Source: an uncultured Granulosicoccaceae bacterium (lineage in GTDB: Bacteria > Pseudomonadota > Gammaproteobacteria > Granulosicoccales > Granulosicoccaceae). Taken from it: a DNA stretch of 7,526 bases. Below the pieces are notes generated by a model. The model was not told the origin of the DNA. It searched no databases and saw nothing but the letters and a program-made list of their open reading frames with translations. Both the position numbers and the translations under genes were made by a program. The DNA lies in contig CALFBL010000352.1 in the NCBI GenBank assembly GCA_937951695.1, forward strand, positions 1 to 7,526. The letters run 5' to 3'. Each line of letters starts with the position of its first letter. Position 1 is the stretch's first letter. Of the stretch, positions 1-6,773 are shown piece after piece.

Positions 1-2366
1 GGGCTAGACACATCAAACGAAGGGTGCGATGTCAAGTGCTTTATATCGATAATGGCCCTATCGTAGCTGGCCAGAGCTTGTAACATAAACCACTTATCGA
101 TTACCAGTTTGTGCGCCGAGAAAGCACCATAAAAATGCGCAAGGCAACGGGTACGAACATCACCCGGGTGTTCGGCAATGACGCTCAAAGCCCCCATACG
201 GTCCGTCATGCAGTAACTGTTGTGGTAGCGCTCTTCCACCATCGCCAGCCAAGTCGACGGCTCCAGCATAGACACACTCTGCAACGCCACATTAGCCAAC
301 GCCCGTGCTGACATAGACTCGTCACTCAATGGGCTCGTATGATCTGCGTTCAACACGGGCCGGGCAGCCACCAACTCAAGTAACGACGTCTGGCAATGCT
401 GCGCAATGGCTTCTCTTAGTACTTTACGCGCGTTCAGGATCGAATGCACGTCAATAACGTCTCGGGCTTGAGCGATCGCGTCAAACGAAGGTGGCGTAAT
501 CATAAGCGCTTTCAGCGCATCGTCGATCGTGGCATCGTCAATCACCGATTGCAGCGCATCCAGATACACCGCCATCGAATCGCTGGTTGCCGATTGCTCC
601 AGCTCCCCAACAATCCATTCGGCTAGTCGTTGGCCGGCTTCCCAACGATTAAAAGCATCGGTGTCGTGTGCCATTAAAAATGCCAGCGATGATGGCGTGT
701 AGTCGTAGTGCGCTTTGACCGGCGCCGAGAAACCGCGCAGCAACGACAATACCGGTTTTGACGGAACCTGCTCGAACTCCCAGCATTGCTCTGCATCGGT
801 GAGATGCAGCAGCACACCACCACCGGGTGTCGTTTGGTTCACGCAGGCAGACACTGATGACATGGGTTTCCCACTGGCATCGAGTAAGGCGATGTCCAGA
901 GGCATGTGTAAGGGCTTTTTATCGCTCTGCCCCGGAGTGATGGGGGTGTGCTGCCGGACCGTTAAACGGTAGTGTTGACGCGTAGCGTCGAACTCATCCG
1001 TCACCGTTAATTCAGGAGTGCCGGCTTGGGAGTACCAACGTCTGAACTGCGCTAGGTCGACACCGCTTGCGTCTTGCATGGCATCAATAAAATCATCACA
1101 AGTGACCGCCGCCCCATCATGGCGCTTGAAGTACAACGCAATCCCCGCCTGATAGCGCTCGTTACCGAGCAAGGTATGGAACATACGGATAACTTCAGCG
1201 CCTTTCTCGTACACCGTTAAGGTATAAAAGTTATTGATCTCGACGTAACTGTCGGGCCGGATCGGATGCGCCATCGGGCTAGCATCTTCGGCAAACTGAT
1301 GATTACGCAGCAGCTGTACATCCTGAATCCGCTTGACAATCGGCGAATGCAGATCCGCGGTAAAGCACTGGTCTCTGAAGACGGTTAGGCCCTCTTTCAG
1401 ACTTAACTGAAACCAATCCCTGCAAGTTACCCGGTTACCCGTCCAGTTGTGAAAGTACTCGTGCGCTATCACCGCCTCGACCCCAATAAAGTCGGTATCG
1501 GTGGCGGTTTCAAGACTGGCCAACACGAACTTTGAGTTGAAGACGTTAAGCCCTTTATTTTCCATGGCCCCCATATTGAAGTCATCAACGGCCACAATCA
1601 TAAATCGACTCAAGTCGTATTCCAGGCCATAGACCTGTTCATCCCATTGCATTGATCGCTTTAAAGCACCCATGGCGTAGTCGCACAACGTAAGGTTGTG
1701 TGCCTGCACGTAGATTTGCAACAGCACTTCGCGCCTGCTTTTAGTTATGAACGAATCTTCAATGGAAACAAGGTCTCCAGCCACCAGCGCAAACAGATAG
1801 CAAGGCTTGGGGTGTGGGTCGTGCCACACCCACTCATGCAGCCCATCGCCCAGAGTCCTGTTAGATACAGGATCTCCGTTCGACAACAGCACCGGTAAGC
1901 TTGCCTGCTCACCAATCACAGTCACGGTAAAGACAGATAATACGTCCGGGCGATCCAGGTAAAAGGTGATTTTGCGAAAGCCTTCCGCTTCACACTGCGT
2001 GCAGTAATTACCGCTGGAGCGATACAACCCCTCCAGCGCCGTGTTGGCATCTGGTGAAATTTCGGTAACGATCTCAAGGGTGAATTCATCGGGCAGTTGC
2101 CTCAGCGTCAGCGATGAAGCCGTTTGTTGTATTCGCTCAGCTCCAATAGGCTGCCCGTCGATCTGCACCGACAGAAGTTTCAAATCGAGCCCATCGAGCA
2201 CCAGCGGTGTCTGCGGATCCACATCAGCGCTACGCTGCACCCTCAACGAACTGCTCACCTGGGTGGCTTGAGGGTCAAGGCGAAATTCAAGCCCGGTTTC
2301 GGGGATTTGATACGCAGGCGCCGTGTAGTCCTTGCGCTGAATAGCGACCGTGTCTGCAGTTCTCAT
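1..2366 (-). CDS. pepN: Aminopeptidase N (M1 family zinc aminopeptidase), C-terminus cut by the window edge
   Basis: Cytosolic zinc exopeptidase that removes N-terminal residues from peptides during protein turnover. The reverse strand is open for 788 codons from the ATG at 2366 to the window edge. Reading order: N-terminal beta domain (about 1-198), thermolysin-like catalytic domain (about 199-450), small beta domain and helical C-terminal domain. The exopeptidase motif GAMEN is at residues 266-270. The zinc site HEYFH is at 302-306, with the third ligand Glu325 in the KEG triplet, and the transition-state Tyr386 lies in VYEKG. These sit five residues later than the E. coli PepN positions I recall (297, 301, 320, 381). 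The N-terminus aligns from 'YTAPAYQI' onward, and CTQCEAEGFR and RPDVL are typical of the proteobacterial subgroup. The last visible residues match E. coli about 80 residues before its end (870 aa), so roughly a tenth is missing. The start is supported by GGATGAG six bases upstream. It is transcribed divergently from the metallopeptidase gene. Confidence 0.97.
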   Translation of the reverse strand, partial: MRTADTVAIQRKDYTAPAYQIPETGLEFRLDPQATQVSSSLRVQRSADVDPQTPLVLDGLDLKLLSVQIDGQPIGAERIQQTASSLTLRQLPDEFTLEIVTEISPDANTALEGLYRSSGNYCTQCEAEGFRKITFYLDRPDVLSVFTVTVIGEQASLPVLLSNGDPVSNRTLGDGLHEWVWHDPHPKPCYLFALVAGDLVSIEDSFITKSRREVLLQIYVQAHNLTLCDYAMGALKRSMQWDEQVYGLEYDLSRFMIVAVDDFNMGAMENKGLNVFNSKFVLASLETATDTDFIGVEAVIAHEYFHNWTGNRVTCRDWFQLSLKEGLTVFRDQCFTADLHSPIVKRIQDVQLLRNHQFAEDASPMAHPIRPDSYVEINNFYTLTVYEKGAEVIRMFHTLLGNERYQAGIALYFKRHDGAAVTCDDFIDAMQDASGVDLAQFRRWYSQAGTPELTVTDEFDATRQHYRLTVRQHTPITPGQSDKKPLHMPLDIALLDASGKPMSSVSACVNQTTPGGGVLLHLTDAEQCWEFEQVPSKPVLSLLRGFSAPVKAHYDYTPSSLAFLMAHDTDAFNRWEAGQRLAEWIVGELEQSATSDSMAVYLDALQSVIDDATIDDALKALMITPPSFDAIAQARDVIDVHSILNARKVLREAIAQHCQTSLLELVAARPVLNADHTSPLSDESMSARALANVALQSVSMLEPSTWLAMVEERYHNSYCMTDRMGALSVIAEHPGDVRTRCLAHFYGAFSAHKLVIDKWFMLQALASYDRAIIDIKHLTSHPSFDVSS

Positions 2367-2483
2367 TTTGGGCTCATCCGATGGGTGAATTTGAGACCCA
2401 TGGCCCACCCTGAACACCAGCGATTTCAGAGCGGTTGGGTTTGATCCGACAGACTAGGATACACCGCTTAGGAGAGACCGCGT
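2367..2483. promoter_or_regulatory. Divergent intergenic region between pepN and the metallopeptidase gene
   Basis: This 117-bp spacer must hold the pepN promoter (minus strand) and probably one for the plus-strand block. No strong sigma-70 site is visible. On the plus strand TAGGAT (2455-2460) could be a -10 element, but nothing close to TTGACA lies at the right distance. The best minus-strand candidate, around the CAAATT facing pepN, has a short spacer. The region is called regulatory from gene orientation, not from clear motifs. Confidence 0.45.
2471..2476 (+). promoter_or_regulatory. Ribosome binding site supporting a TTG start
   Basis: GGAGAG lies seven bases before the TTG at 2484. It is the clearest Shine-Dalgarno sequence near a start in this window and is the main reason for accepting the non-ATG start of the metallopeptidase gene. 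Confidence 0.7.
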
Positions 2484-3299
2484 TTGCAACGATTTACCAA
2501 ATTCCGCGTCACCTGTCTGTTGCTGGCATTGGTCGGGTTCTCACTCACAACAGCCCACCAATGGGTGTTTACTCGCAATTGGAACCAGACGCTGGAAGTC
2601 ACGGTGTTTCCGATTAATGCCGACGCACAACCGGCAACGGCACGATACATTGACCGGCTCTCAGACGATTCGTTGCAGATAATCAACCAGTGGGGCGAGC
2701 GCGAGGCATCTCGACACAATCTTGCGCTGTCTAAGCCATTGAACGTTAAGTTGGGTCAGCAGATCAATAGCACACCGCCGCCATTTCCTGAAGAGGCCTC
2801 ACCCCTTAGGGTGGTGCTGTGGGGGCTGAAGTTTCGCTGGTGGGCGTATCGAAACACCCCCGACGATGGGGGTGATCTCACTCGTGTGCGACTGTTTGTC
2901 ATGTATTATGAAGGCAGCGATGGACGTCCATTAGCCCACTCTCTGGGTATGCAGAAAGGATTGATGGGCCTTGTGCATGCATTCGCGGACCCACAACAAA
3001 CGCAGCAGAACAATGTCATCATCGCACACGAAATTTTGCATACAGTCGGCGCTAGTGATAAATACTCAGCCAGCGGCAACCCGCACTTTCCAGTGGGTTA
3101 CTCAAACCCTAATCGCACGCCCTTGTACCCTCAAAGAAACGCGGAAATAATGGCAGGACGCATTCCCACCTCCGAACAAAGCTCATACATGGCTGAATCT
3201 CTTCGAAGTGTTGTGGTCAACAAATTCACCGCTGACGAAATAAACTGGTTACAGCTGGATAAGGAAACCAAATCCAGCCAGCAAGTTGCACAGCATTAA
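2484..3299 (+). CDS. Predicted membrane-anchored or secreted zinc metallopeptidase, family not recognised
   Basis: A 271-residue protein with a basic N-terminus and one hydrophobic segment (about residues 9-24) that could be a signal anchor or signal peptide, so the rest is probably periplasmic. The core motif HEILH at 182-186 is followed by G189 and D192, giving HExxHxxGxxD. In this arrangement two His and an Asp can bind zinc and Glu183 would be the catalytic base; snapalysin-type enzymes use the same pattern. AEIMAG (220-225, Met223) lies about 37 residues after the second His and could be the Met-turn of a metzincin fold. Other distinctive parts are LFVMYYEG (137-144), KGLMGLVHAFA (158-168) and LYPQRNAEIMAGRIP (214-228). 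The start is TTG, chosen because GGAGAG at 2471-2476 sits seven bases upstream and the hydrophobic segment follows directly; no suitable ATG lies nearby. The next gene begins 45 bases after the stop, so cotranscription is likely. The zinc site is visible; substrate and fold are inferred. Confidence 0.8.
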   Translation: MQRFTKFRVTCLLLALVGFSLTTAHQWVFTRNWNQTLEVTVFPINADAQPATARYIDRLSDDSLQIINQWGEREASRHNLALSKPLNVKLGQQINSTPPPFPEEASPLRVVLWGLKFRWWAYRNTPDDGGDLTRVRLFVMYYEGSDGRPLAHSLGMQKGLMGLVHAFADPQQTQQNNVIIAHEILHTVGASDKYSASGNPHFPVGYSNPNRTPLYPQRNAEIMAGRIPTSEQSSYMAESLRSVVVNKFTADEINWLQLDKETKSSQQVAQH

Positions 3300-3344
3300 G
3301 CGCTACACTGAAACCGACTCCCGAGCTGACAGACCGACTATTCA

Positions 3345-3806
3345 ATGAGCTGGCTTTTCAATTGGATCAGTGCGAACGCAACACTTTTTGCTTGGGTGAG
3401 CACTGCTTCATTTTTTTTATTGTGCCTCACTGTGTTTACCACACCTTGGCTGGTCGCTCAGCTTCCGCAAGACTATTTTCTCAGCAAAGCAGCCTCGAGT
3501 CTGACGACAAACAAGCCAGCGGGCGAATTCACGGCGGTATCGCTGTGTCGCGGAATCATAAAGTTCGCTCGCAACGTGCTCGGAGTGAGCATTATCGGTC
3601 TTGGGCTGATACTGATGCTCACACCGGGTCCAGGCCTTGTTACCCTCGTTCTGGGGTTTAGTTTGTGCGAATTTTCCTGCAAACAACGCCTTCTGGGCCA
3701 GTGGATCAACCACCCCACAGTGTTTTTGGCTCTAAACTGGATGCGGCTTCGTCACGGCAAACCCGCCTTCCTACCGATTCCTCAAACACCGGAACCACCC
3801 GCATAA
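3345..3806 (+). CDS. PGPGW-type small inner-membrane protein
   Basis: A 153-residue protein with two hydrophobic segments, about 12-37 and 77-107. The second contains TPGPG (93-97) inside a glycine-rich helix, followed by a basic stretch and a C-terminal part ending in LNWMRLRHGKPAF (130-142). This layout matches the putative transmembrane proteins named after a PGPGW motif: a helix, PGPG, a second half-helix, charged residues, then a conserved tail with 'NWxRxRxGKP'. Here the tryptophan is replaced by Leu98. The function of the family is not known to me, and nothing in the sequence suggests an enzyme. The tail is proline-rich. The ATG has no good ribosome binding site, so translation may depend on coupling to the metallopeptidase gene, which ends 45 bases upstream. 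Assignment to the family rests on motif recall. Confidence 0.75.
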   Translation: MSWLFNWISANATLFAWVSTASFFLLCLTVFTTPWLVAQLPQDYFLSKAASSLTTNKPAGEFTAVSLCRGIIKFARNVLGVSIIGLGLILMLTPGPGLVTLVLGFSLCEFSCKQRLLGQWINHPTVFLALNWMRLRHGKPAFLPIPQTPEPPA

Positions 3807-3867
3807 AATGCTCGGTCCGCCCCTATGCGGCTCCGCTTAGCGGCGTCGACGCGCCTGTGACACCCCA

Positions 3868-3896
3868 TTGATCACACAGCTGCACTACACTCTAAA
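3868..3896 (+). promoter_or_regulatory. Candidate sigma-70 promoter for envC
   Basis: TTGATC (3868-3873) and TCTAAA (3891-3896) are separated by 17 bases, each matching four of six consensus positions. A transcript would begin near 3903, about 25 bases before the envC ATG. The 122-bp gap after the PGPGW gene leaves room for a separate promoter. The match is moderate and could be chance in an AT-richer patch. Confidence 0.3.
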
Positions 3897-3928
3897 AAAT
3901 GTCGCCGGTATAACAACCCAGTTCACCC

Positions 3929-5161
3929 ATGCGCCTACGAGCACCTGATTCTGCCCTCGAAACCCCGTCCGCGCCCGCCTCCGGATCGCTCGCTGCAGTG
4001 TTGTTGTGCGCGACTTGCGCGGTGTTCCACTCATTGCCGACTCACGCTCAAGACGGTGCGGTGAAAAAGCCGCAAGACATCGCCAGTGTTGAAGCCCAGA
4101 TTCAAAACACCGCTGCCCGGCTCAAAGCGCTTGATGAGCAATTGGCCATCAACCGATCGCGGAAGGCATCACTGGAATCAACGGTCGAGGCAGTTACCGG
4201 GAAAGTCAGTGAGCGACAAAACCGATTGCAGCAGCTGGGCAATGAAATTGATCGTTACAACGCAACTCTTGCCTCGCTGGAAGCACAAGTGGAAAGTGAA
4301 CGAGCGCAATTGGGCGAACGAAAACAGACGCTTGCAGACTCAATTCGCCGACAACAAAACATCAGCAGCAGCACCGGTCTCAGAATGGTATTGCAACACG
4401 AAAATCCGTCGACCGTCAGTCGCTTGGGCGTCTACGCCGATTTTCTTGTTCGAGCACAAAATCAACAGATTCGAGATCAGTTGGCGATCATCGAAAAAGT
4501 AGAGCAGGCTCATGCAACCGCGCTGAAAGATCGCAACTGGCTCAATCACATTGAACGCAAGGCCTCGTCCCAGCATCAGGCTCTGGTGCAACAACGTCAG
4601 CAAGTGAGCAGCGAAATCACCACGGTAGAGGCCGATATCCGATCCACTACCAAAACCGTGGCTGAATTAAAGGCTGACACCGCTCGTTTACAATCACTGA
4701 TGGAAGAACTCAAGGCACTGCAAGTGGCAGATTCTGGCTATTTTTTATCCGGTCGCGGTACTTATGAATTTCCTGTCGAAGGAGTTATTAAGGCTCGATT
4801 CGACGATGTGAAGTCGGTTGGAAAGATCCGTTGGCAGGGGCTCTTCATAGCCGCTAGCGAGGGTTCTGCCGTCCGGGCGGTCGCTGACGGCGAAATCGTG
4901 TATAGCGCATGGCTGCAGGGTTTTGGGCTGCTGGTGATTATCGACCATGGCGACAGTTTCATGACGCTGTACGGTGGCAATCGCGACACTTTGGTGAACG
5001 TCGGTGACTGGGTTGACGCTGGCAGACCGGTTGCAACTGTAGGCAGTTCCGGCGGTCACAACTCACCGGGGCTCTATTTTGAGATTCGGCACGAAGCCAA
5101 GCCCGTCGATCCTGAACAATGGGTGAAATCTGGCACCGGCTCGACAACCGCTCGTAAATAG
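3929..5161 (+). CDS. envC: Murein hydrolase activator EnvC (coiled coil plus inactive LytM domain)
   Basis: A periplasmic activator of the N-acetylmuramoyl-L-alanine amidases (AmiA/AmiB in E. coli) that split septal peptidoglycan during division; in E. coli it is recruited and controlled by FtsEX. The 410 residues comprise a signal peptide (hydrophobic 20-36, likely cleavage after THA at 40), a long Gln/Glu/Arg-rich coiled coil (about 50-268) and a C-terminal LytM/M23 domain (about 279-399). The LytM domain has lost its catalytic metal site. The HxxxD pair is replaced by Trp302 and Phe306, the next active-site His falls in LYGG (347-350), and the HxH becomes Gly381 and Tyr383 in PGLYFEI. This matches EnvC, not a working endopeptidase. 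RWQG (301-304), ASEGS, WLQGFG (328-333) and VGSSGG (371-376) also match EnvC closely. The start is fixed by an in-frame TAA at 3911 and no other candidate before the hydrophobic segment. The signal has an unusually acidic n-region (Asp7, Glu11), and no Shine-Dalgarno sequence is visible. Confidence 0.93.
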   Translation: MRLRAPDSALETPSAPASGSLAAVLLCATCAVFHSLPTHAQDGAVKKPQDIASVEAQIQNTAARLKALDEQLAINRSRKASLESTVEAVTGKVSERQNRLQQLGNEIDRYNATLASLEAQVESERAQLGERKQTLADSIRRQQNISSSTGLRMVLQHENPSTVSRLGVYADFLVRAQNQQIRDQLAIIEKVEQAHATALKDRNWLNHIERKASSQHQALVQQRQQVSSEITTVEADIRSTTKTVAELKADTARLQSLMEELKALQVADSGYFLSGRGTYEFPVEGVIKARFDDVKSVGKIRWQGLFIAASEGSAVRAVADGEIVYSAWLQGFGLLVIIDHGDSFMTLYGGNRDTLVNVGDWVDAGRPVATVGSSGGHNSPGLYFEIRHEAKPVDPEQWVKSGTGSTTARK

Positions 5162-5327
5162 CTTGGCTGATTAAAAAACACGGTAAACTGATCGAAAAGC
5201 GTGAAGCGAGTCCGATTCTTGCGAGGCCGACGCATACCACTTACCCATATCGGGCGAACGGATAGCGCCTGACGCGAGAGACGCCGCTAATTCTGTAGAC
5301 AAAATTCGCATTTGGAGTTTCGTAATT
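5162..5327 (+). promoter_or_regulatory. Leader region between envC and ctpA
   Basis: A 166-bp gap with no open frame that looks coding and no terminator: the hairpin potential is weak and the early A-run at 5172-5178 is not preceded by a stem. It may be a read-through leader or hold a ctpA promoter. TTGCGA (5219-5224) is a possible -35, but the sequence 17 bases on (TACCCA) is a poor -10. TGGAG at 5313-5317 is the ribosome binding site of ctpA, ten bases from the ATG. Confidence 0.4.
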
Positions 5328-6644
5328 ATGACAACGATTCGTACCGCCTCCATGGTAGTTGCAGGTGCTGTTCTCGGCGCCTCATTGACCATTGGCCAAA
5401 GCGTGCTTGCCACGAAGGATGCAGGTTCAGATTCTCTGCCACTAGAGCAAATGCGCACATTCACTGACGTCATCACTCGAATCAAGAATGATTACGTCGA
5501 AGAGGTATCCGACGATGAGTTGTTCGAGAACGCGATTCGCGGGATGCTTAATGGACTCGACCCACACTCCTCCTATCTTAATCCTGAGGAATTCCGAGAG
5601 CTGCGAATTGGCACTACCGGCGAATTTGGTGGGCTCGGCATAGAAGTCGGGCTGGAAGACGGCTTTGTGCGTGTGGTCTCACCAATCGATGACACACCCG
5701 CCGAACGCGCTGGTATGTTGGCTGGCGACTTAATTATTCGCCTTGATGACACGCCTGTGAAGGGGCTGTCATTAAATGATGCAGTGAAACTGATGCGCGG
5801 TAAACCCGGTAGCATAATCAGCCTAACGGTTATCCGCGAAGGTGAGGACCAGCCACTGAGCATCGACATAGAACGGGCGATCATCAAAGTAAATAGTGTT
5901 CGCAGCCGCATGCTCGATGACGATTTTGGTTACCTTCGAATTTCAAACTTTCAAACCAAAACCACCGCAGACATGCTCAAAGCGATAAAGAAACTCAAGA
6001 GCGATAACGACGGCTTGAGTGGTTTGGTGCTTGATCTGCGCAATAACCCGGGCGGTGTACTCTCCGGTGCAGTCGGGGTATCCGATGCATTTCTCGAAGA
6101 CGGCATGATTGTCTATACCGACGGTCGTGAGACTGATTCCCAGCTTCGTTACGATGCCACCTCGGGCGACATACTCGATGGCGTACCTCTGGTCGTTTTG
6201 GTTAACGGTGGCTCAGCTTCAGCGTCTGAAATCGTGGCAGGAGCCATGCAAGATCATGAACGAGCTATCATCATGGGCACCAAGACTTTTGGAAAAGGGT
6301 CTGTCCAGACCATTCAGGACTTACCCGCGGGTGGGGCTGTCAAACTTACCACCAGCCGGTACTACACGCCCAACGGCCGATCGATTCAGGCTCTGGGTAT
6401 TGAACCCGACATTTACACACAACCAGGCACTTGGACTCGTGCTGAAGTCAACGGCGTTACTCCCTTAAGCGAAAGTAGCTTGAGCGGGCACCTCACTGGT
6501 GACGATGAAGAAGCCGATGCAACTGGCAGTGCAGACGGAGAAGACGGCGACGTGGAGCCTGATCTTGCGTCTGATGATTACCAGTTGTTTGAAGCTCTCA
6601 ACTTGCTGAAAGGCCTGTCAATATTGAGTCAGCGTAGCCAATAA
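5328..6644 (+). CDS. ctpA: Carboxy-terminal processing serine protease (S41A, CtpA/Prc type)
   Basis: An exported PDZ protease that cleaves periplasmic proteins near their C-termini; homologues adjust levels of cell-wall hydrolases and other envelope proteins. The 438 residues have a signal peptide or anchor (hydrophobic 7-27, possible cleavage after VLA at 28), an N-terminal helical region with GLDPHSSYL (76-84), a PDZ domain (about 97-170, GGLGIEVG near its start) and the S41 core. The core contains LDLRNNPGG (235-243), the nucleophile Ser298 in NGGSASASE (293-301), and the general base Lys323 with Gln327 in FGKGSVQ (321-327). The 25-residue Ser-Lys and 4-residue Lys-Gln spacings match the Prc/CtpB catalytic set, so the enzyme should be active. 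YYTPNGRSIQ (345-354) is also typical. A very acidic, low-complexity stretch (about 388-418) precedes the last helix. The length is normal for short CtpA. The gene follows envC, a common gammaproteobacterial order, and a terminator lies 45 bases after its stop. Confidence 0.95.
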   Translation: MTTIRTASMVVAGAVLGASLTIGQSVLATKDAGSDSLPLEQMRTFTDVITRIKNDYVEEVSDDELFENAIRGMLNGLDPHSSYLNPEEFRELRIGTTGEFGGLGIEVGLEDGFVRVVSPIDDTPAERAGMLAGDLIIRLDDTPVKGLSLNDAVKLMRGKPGSIISLTVIREGEDQPLSIDIERAIIKVNSVRSRMLDDDFGYLRISNFQTKTTADMLKAIKKLKSDNDGLSGLVLDLRNNPGGVLSGAVGVSDAFLEDGMIVYTDGRETDSQLRYDATSGDILDGVPLVVLVNGGSASASEIVAGAMQDHERAIIMGTKTFGKGSVQTIQDLPAGGAVKLTTSRYYTPNGRSIQALGIEPDIYTQPGTWTRAEVNGVTPLSESSLSGHLTGDDEEADATGSADGEDGDVEPDLASDDYQLFEALNLLKGLSILSQRSQ

Positions 6645-6664
6645 ACAATAGGTAATTAAAACCG

Positions 6665-6678
6665 GCATGGCGGCATGC
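6665..6678 (+). repeat. Small inverted repeat upstream of the terminator
   Basis: GCATG (6665-6669) and CATGC (6674-6678) can pair around a GCGG loop. The same bases include a direct repeat of GGCATG. The hairpin is short and has no T-run, so it is not a terminator itself; it may simply stabilise the 3' end of the ctpA transcript or be chance. Confidence 0.3.
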
Positions 6679-6689
6679 TGTAGAATACC

Positions 6690-6716
6690 GGCGCTCTTTT
6701 TAGAGCGCCTTTTTTT
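6690..6716 (+). terminator. Rho-independent terminator after ctpA
   Basis: A perfect 8-bp stem, GGCGCTCT (6690-6697) with AGAGCGCC (6702-6709), closes a TTTT loop and is followed directly by seven T residues (6710-6716). It ends the plus-strand transcript carrying ctpA. The opposite strand lacks a T-run after the stem, so it works in one direction only. Confidence 0.93.
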
Positions 6717-6773
6717 GGGTATAAAGATATTTCCTGATAAAGTCAGACACTCATTATTAACCTGGATCCAAGC

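Noticed and set aside
111..2444. Several short plus-strand open frames within the left third of the window.
   Set aside because: They lie opposite the continuous, strongly conserved pepN frame and their translations show no recognisable domain; they are antisense shadows.
3833..3852. Hairpin CCGC-TTA-GCGG and the palindrome GCGTCGACGC after the PGPGW gene, considered as a terminator or operator.
   Set aside because: The stems are very short, overlap each other, and no T-run follows. The palindrome contains a common restriction-type hexamer and can be chance in GC-rich sequence.
3929..5161. Reading the LytM domain as an active M23 endopeptidase.
   Set aside because: All expected metal-binding and catalytic positions are replaced (Trp302, Phe306, Gly381, Tyr383 and the LYGG region), which is the signature of the activator EnvC.
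5266..5288. Imperfect inverted and direct repeats (GACGC twice) before ctpA, considered as a regulator site.
   Set aside because: The arms are only five to six bases with mismatches and match no operator I know.
6681..6686. TAGAAT as a -10 element for the gene after ctpA.
   Set aside because: It lies upstream of a strong terminator that would stop transcription from it, and no -35 is present at a suitable distance.
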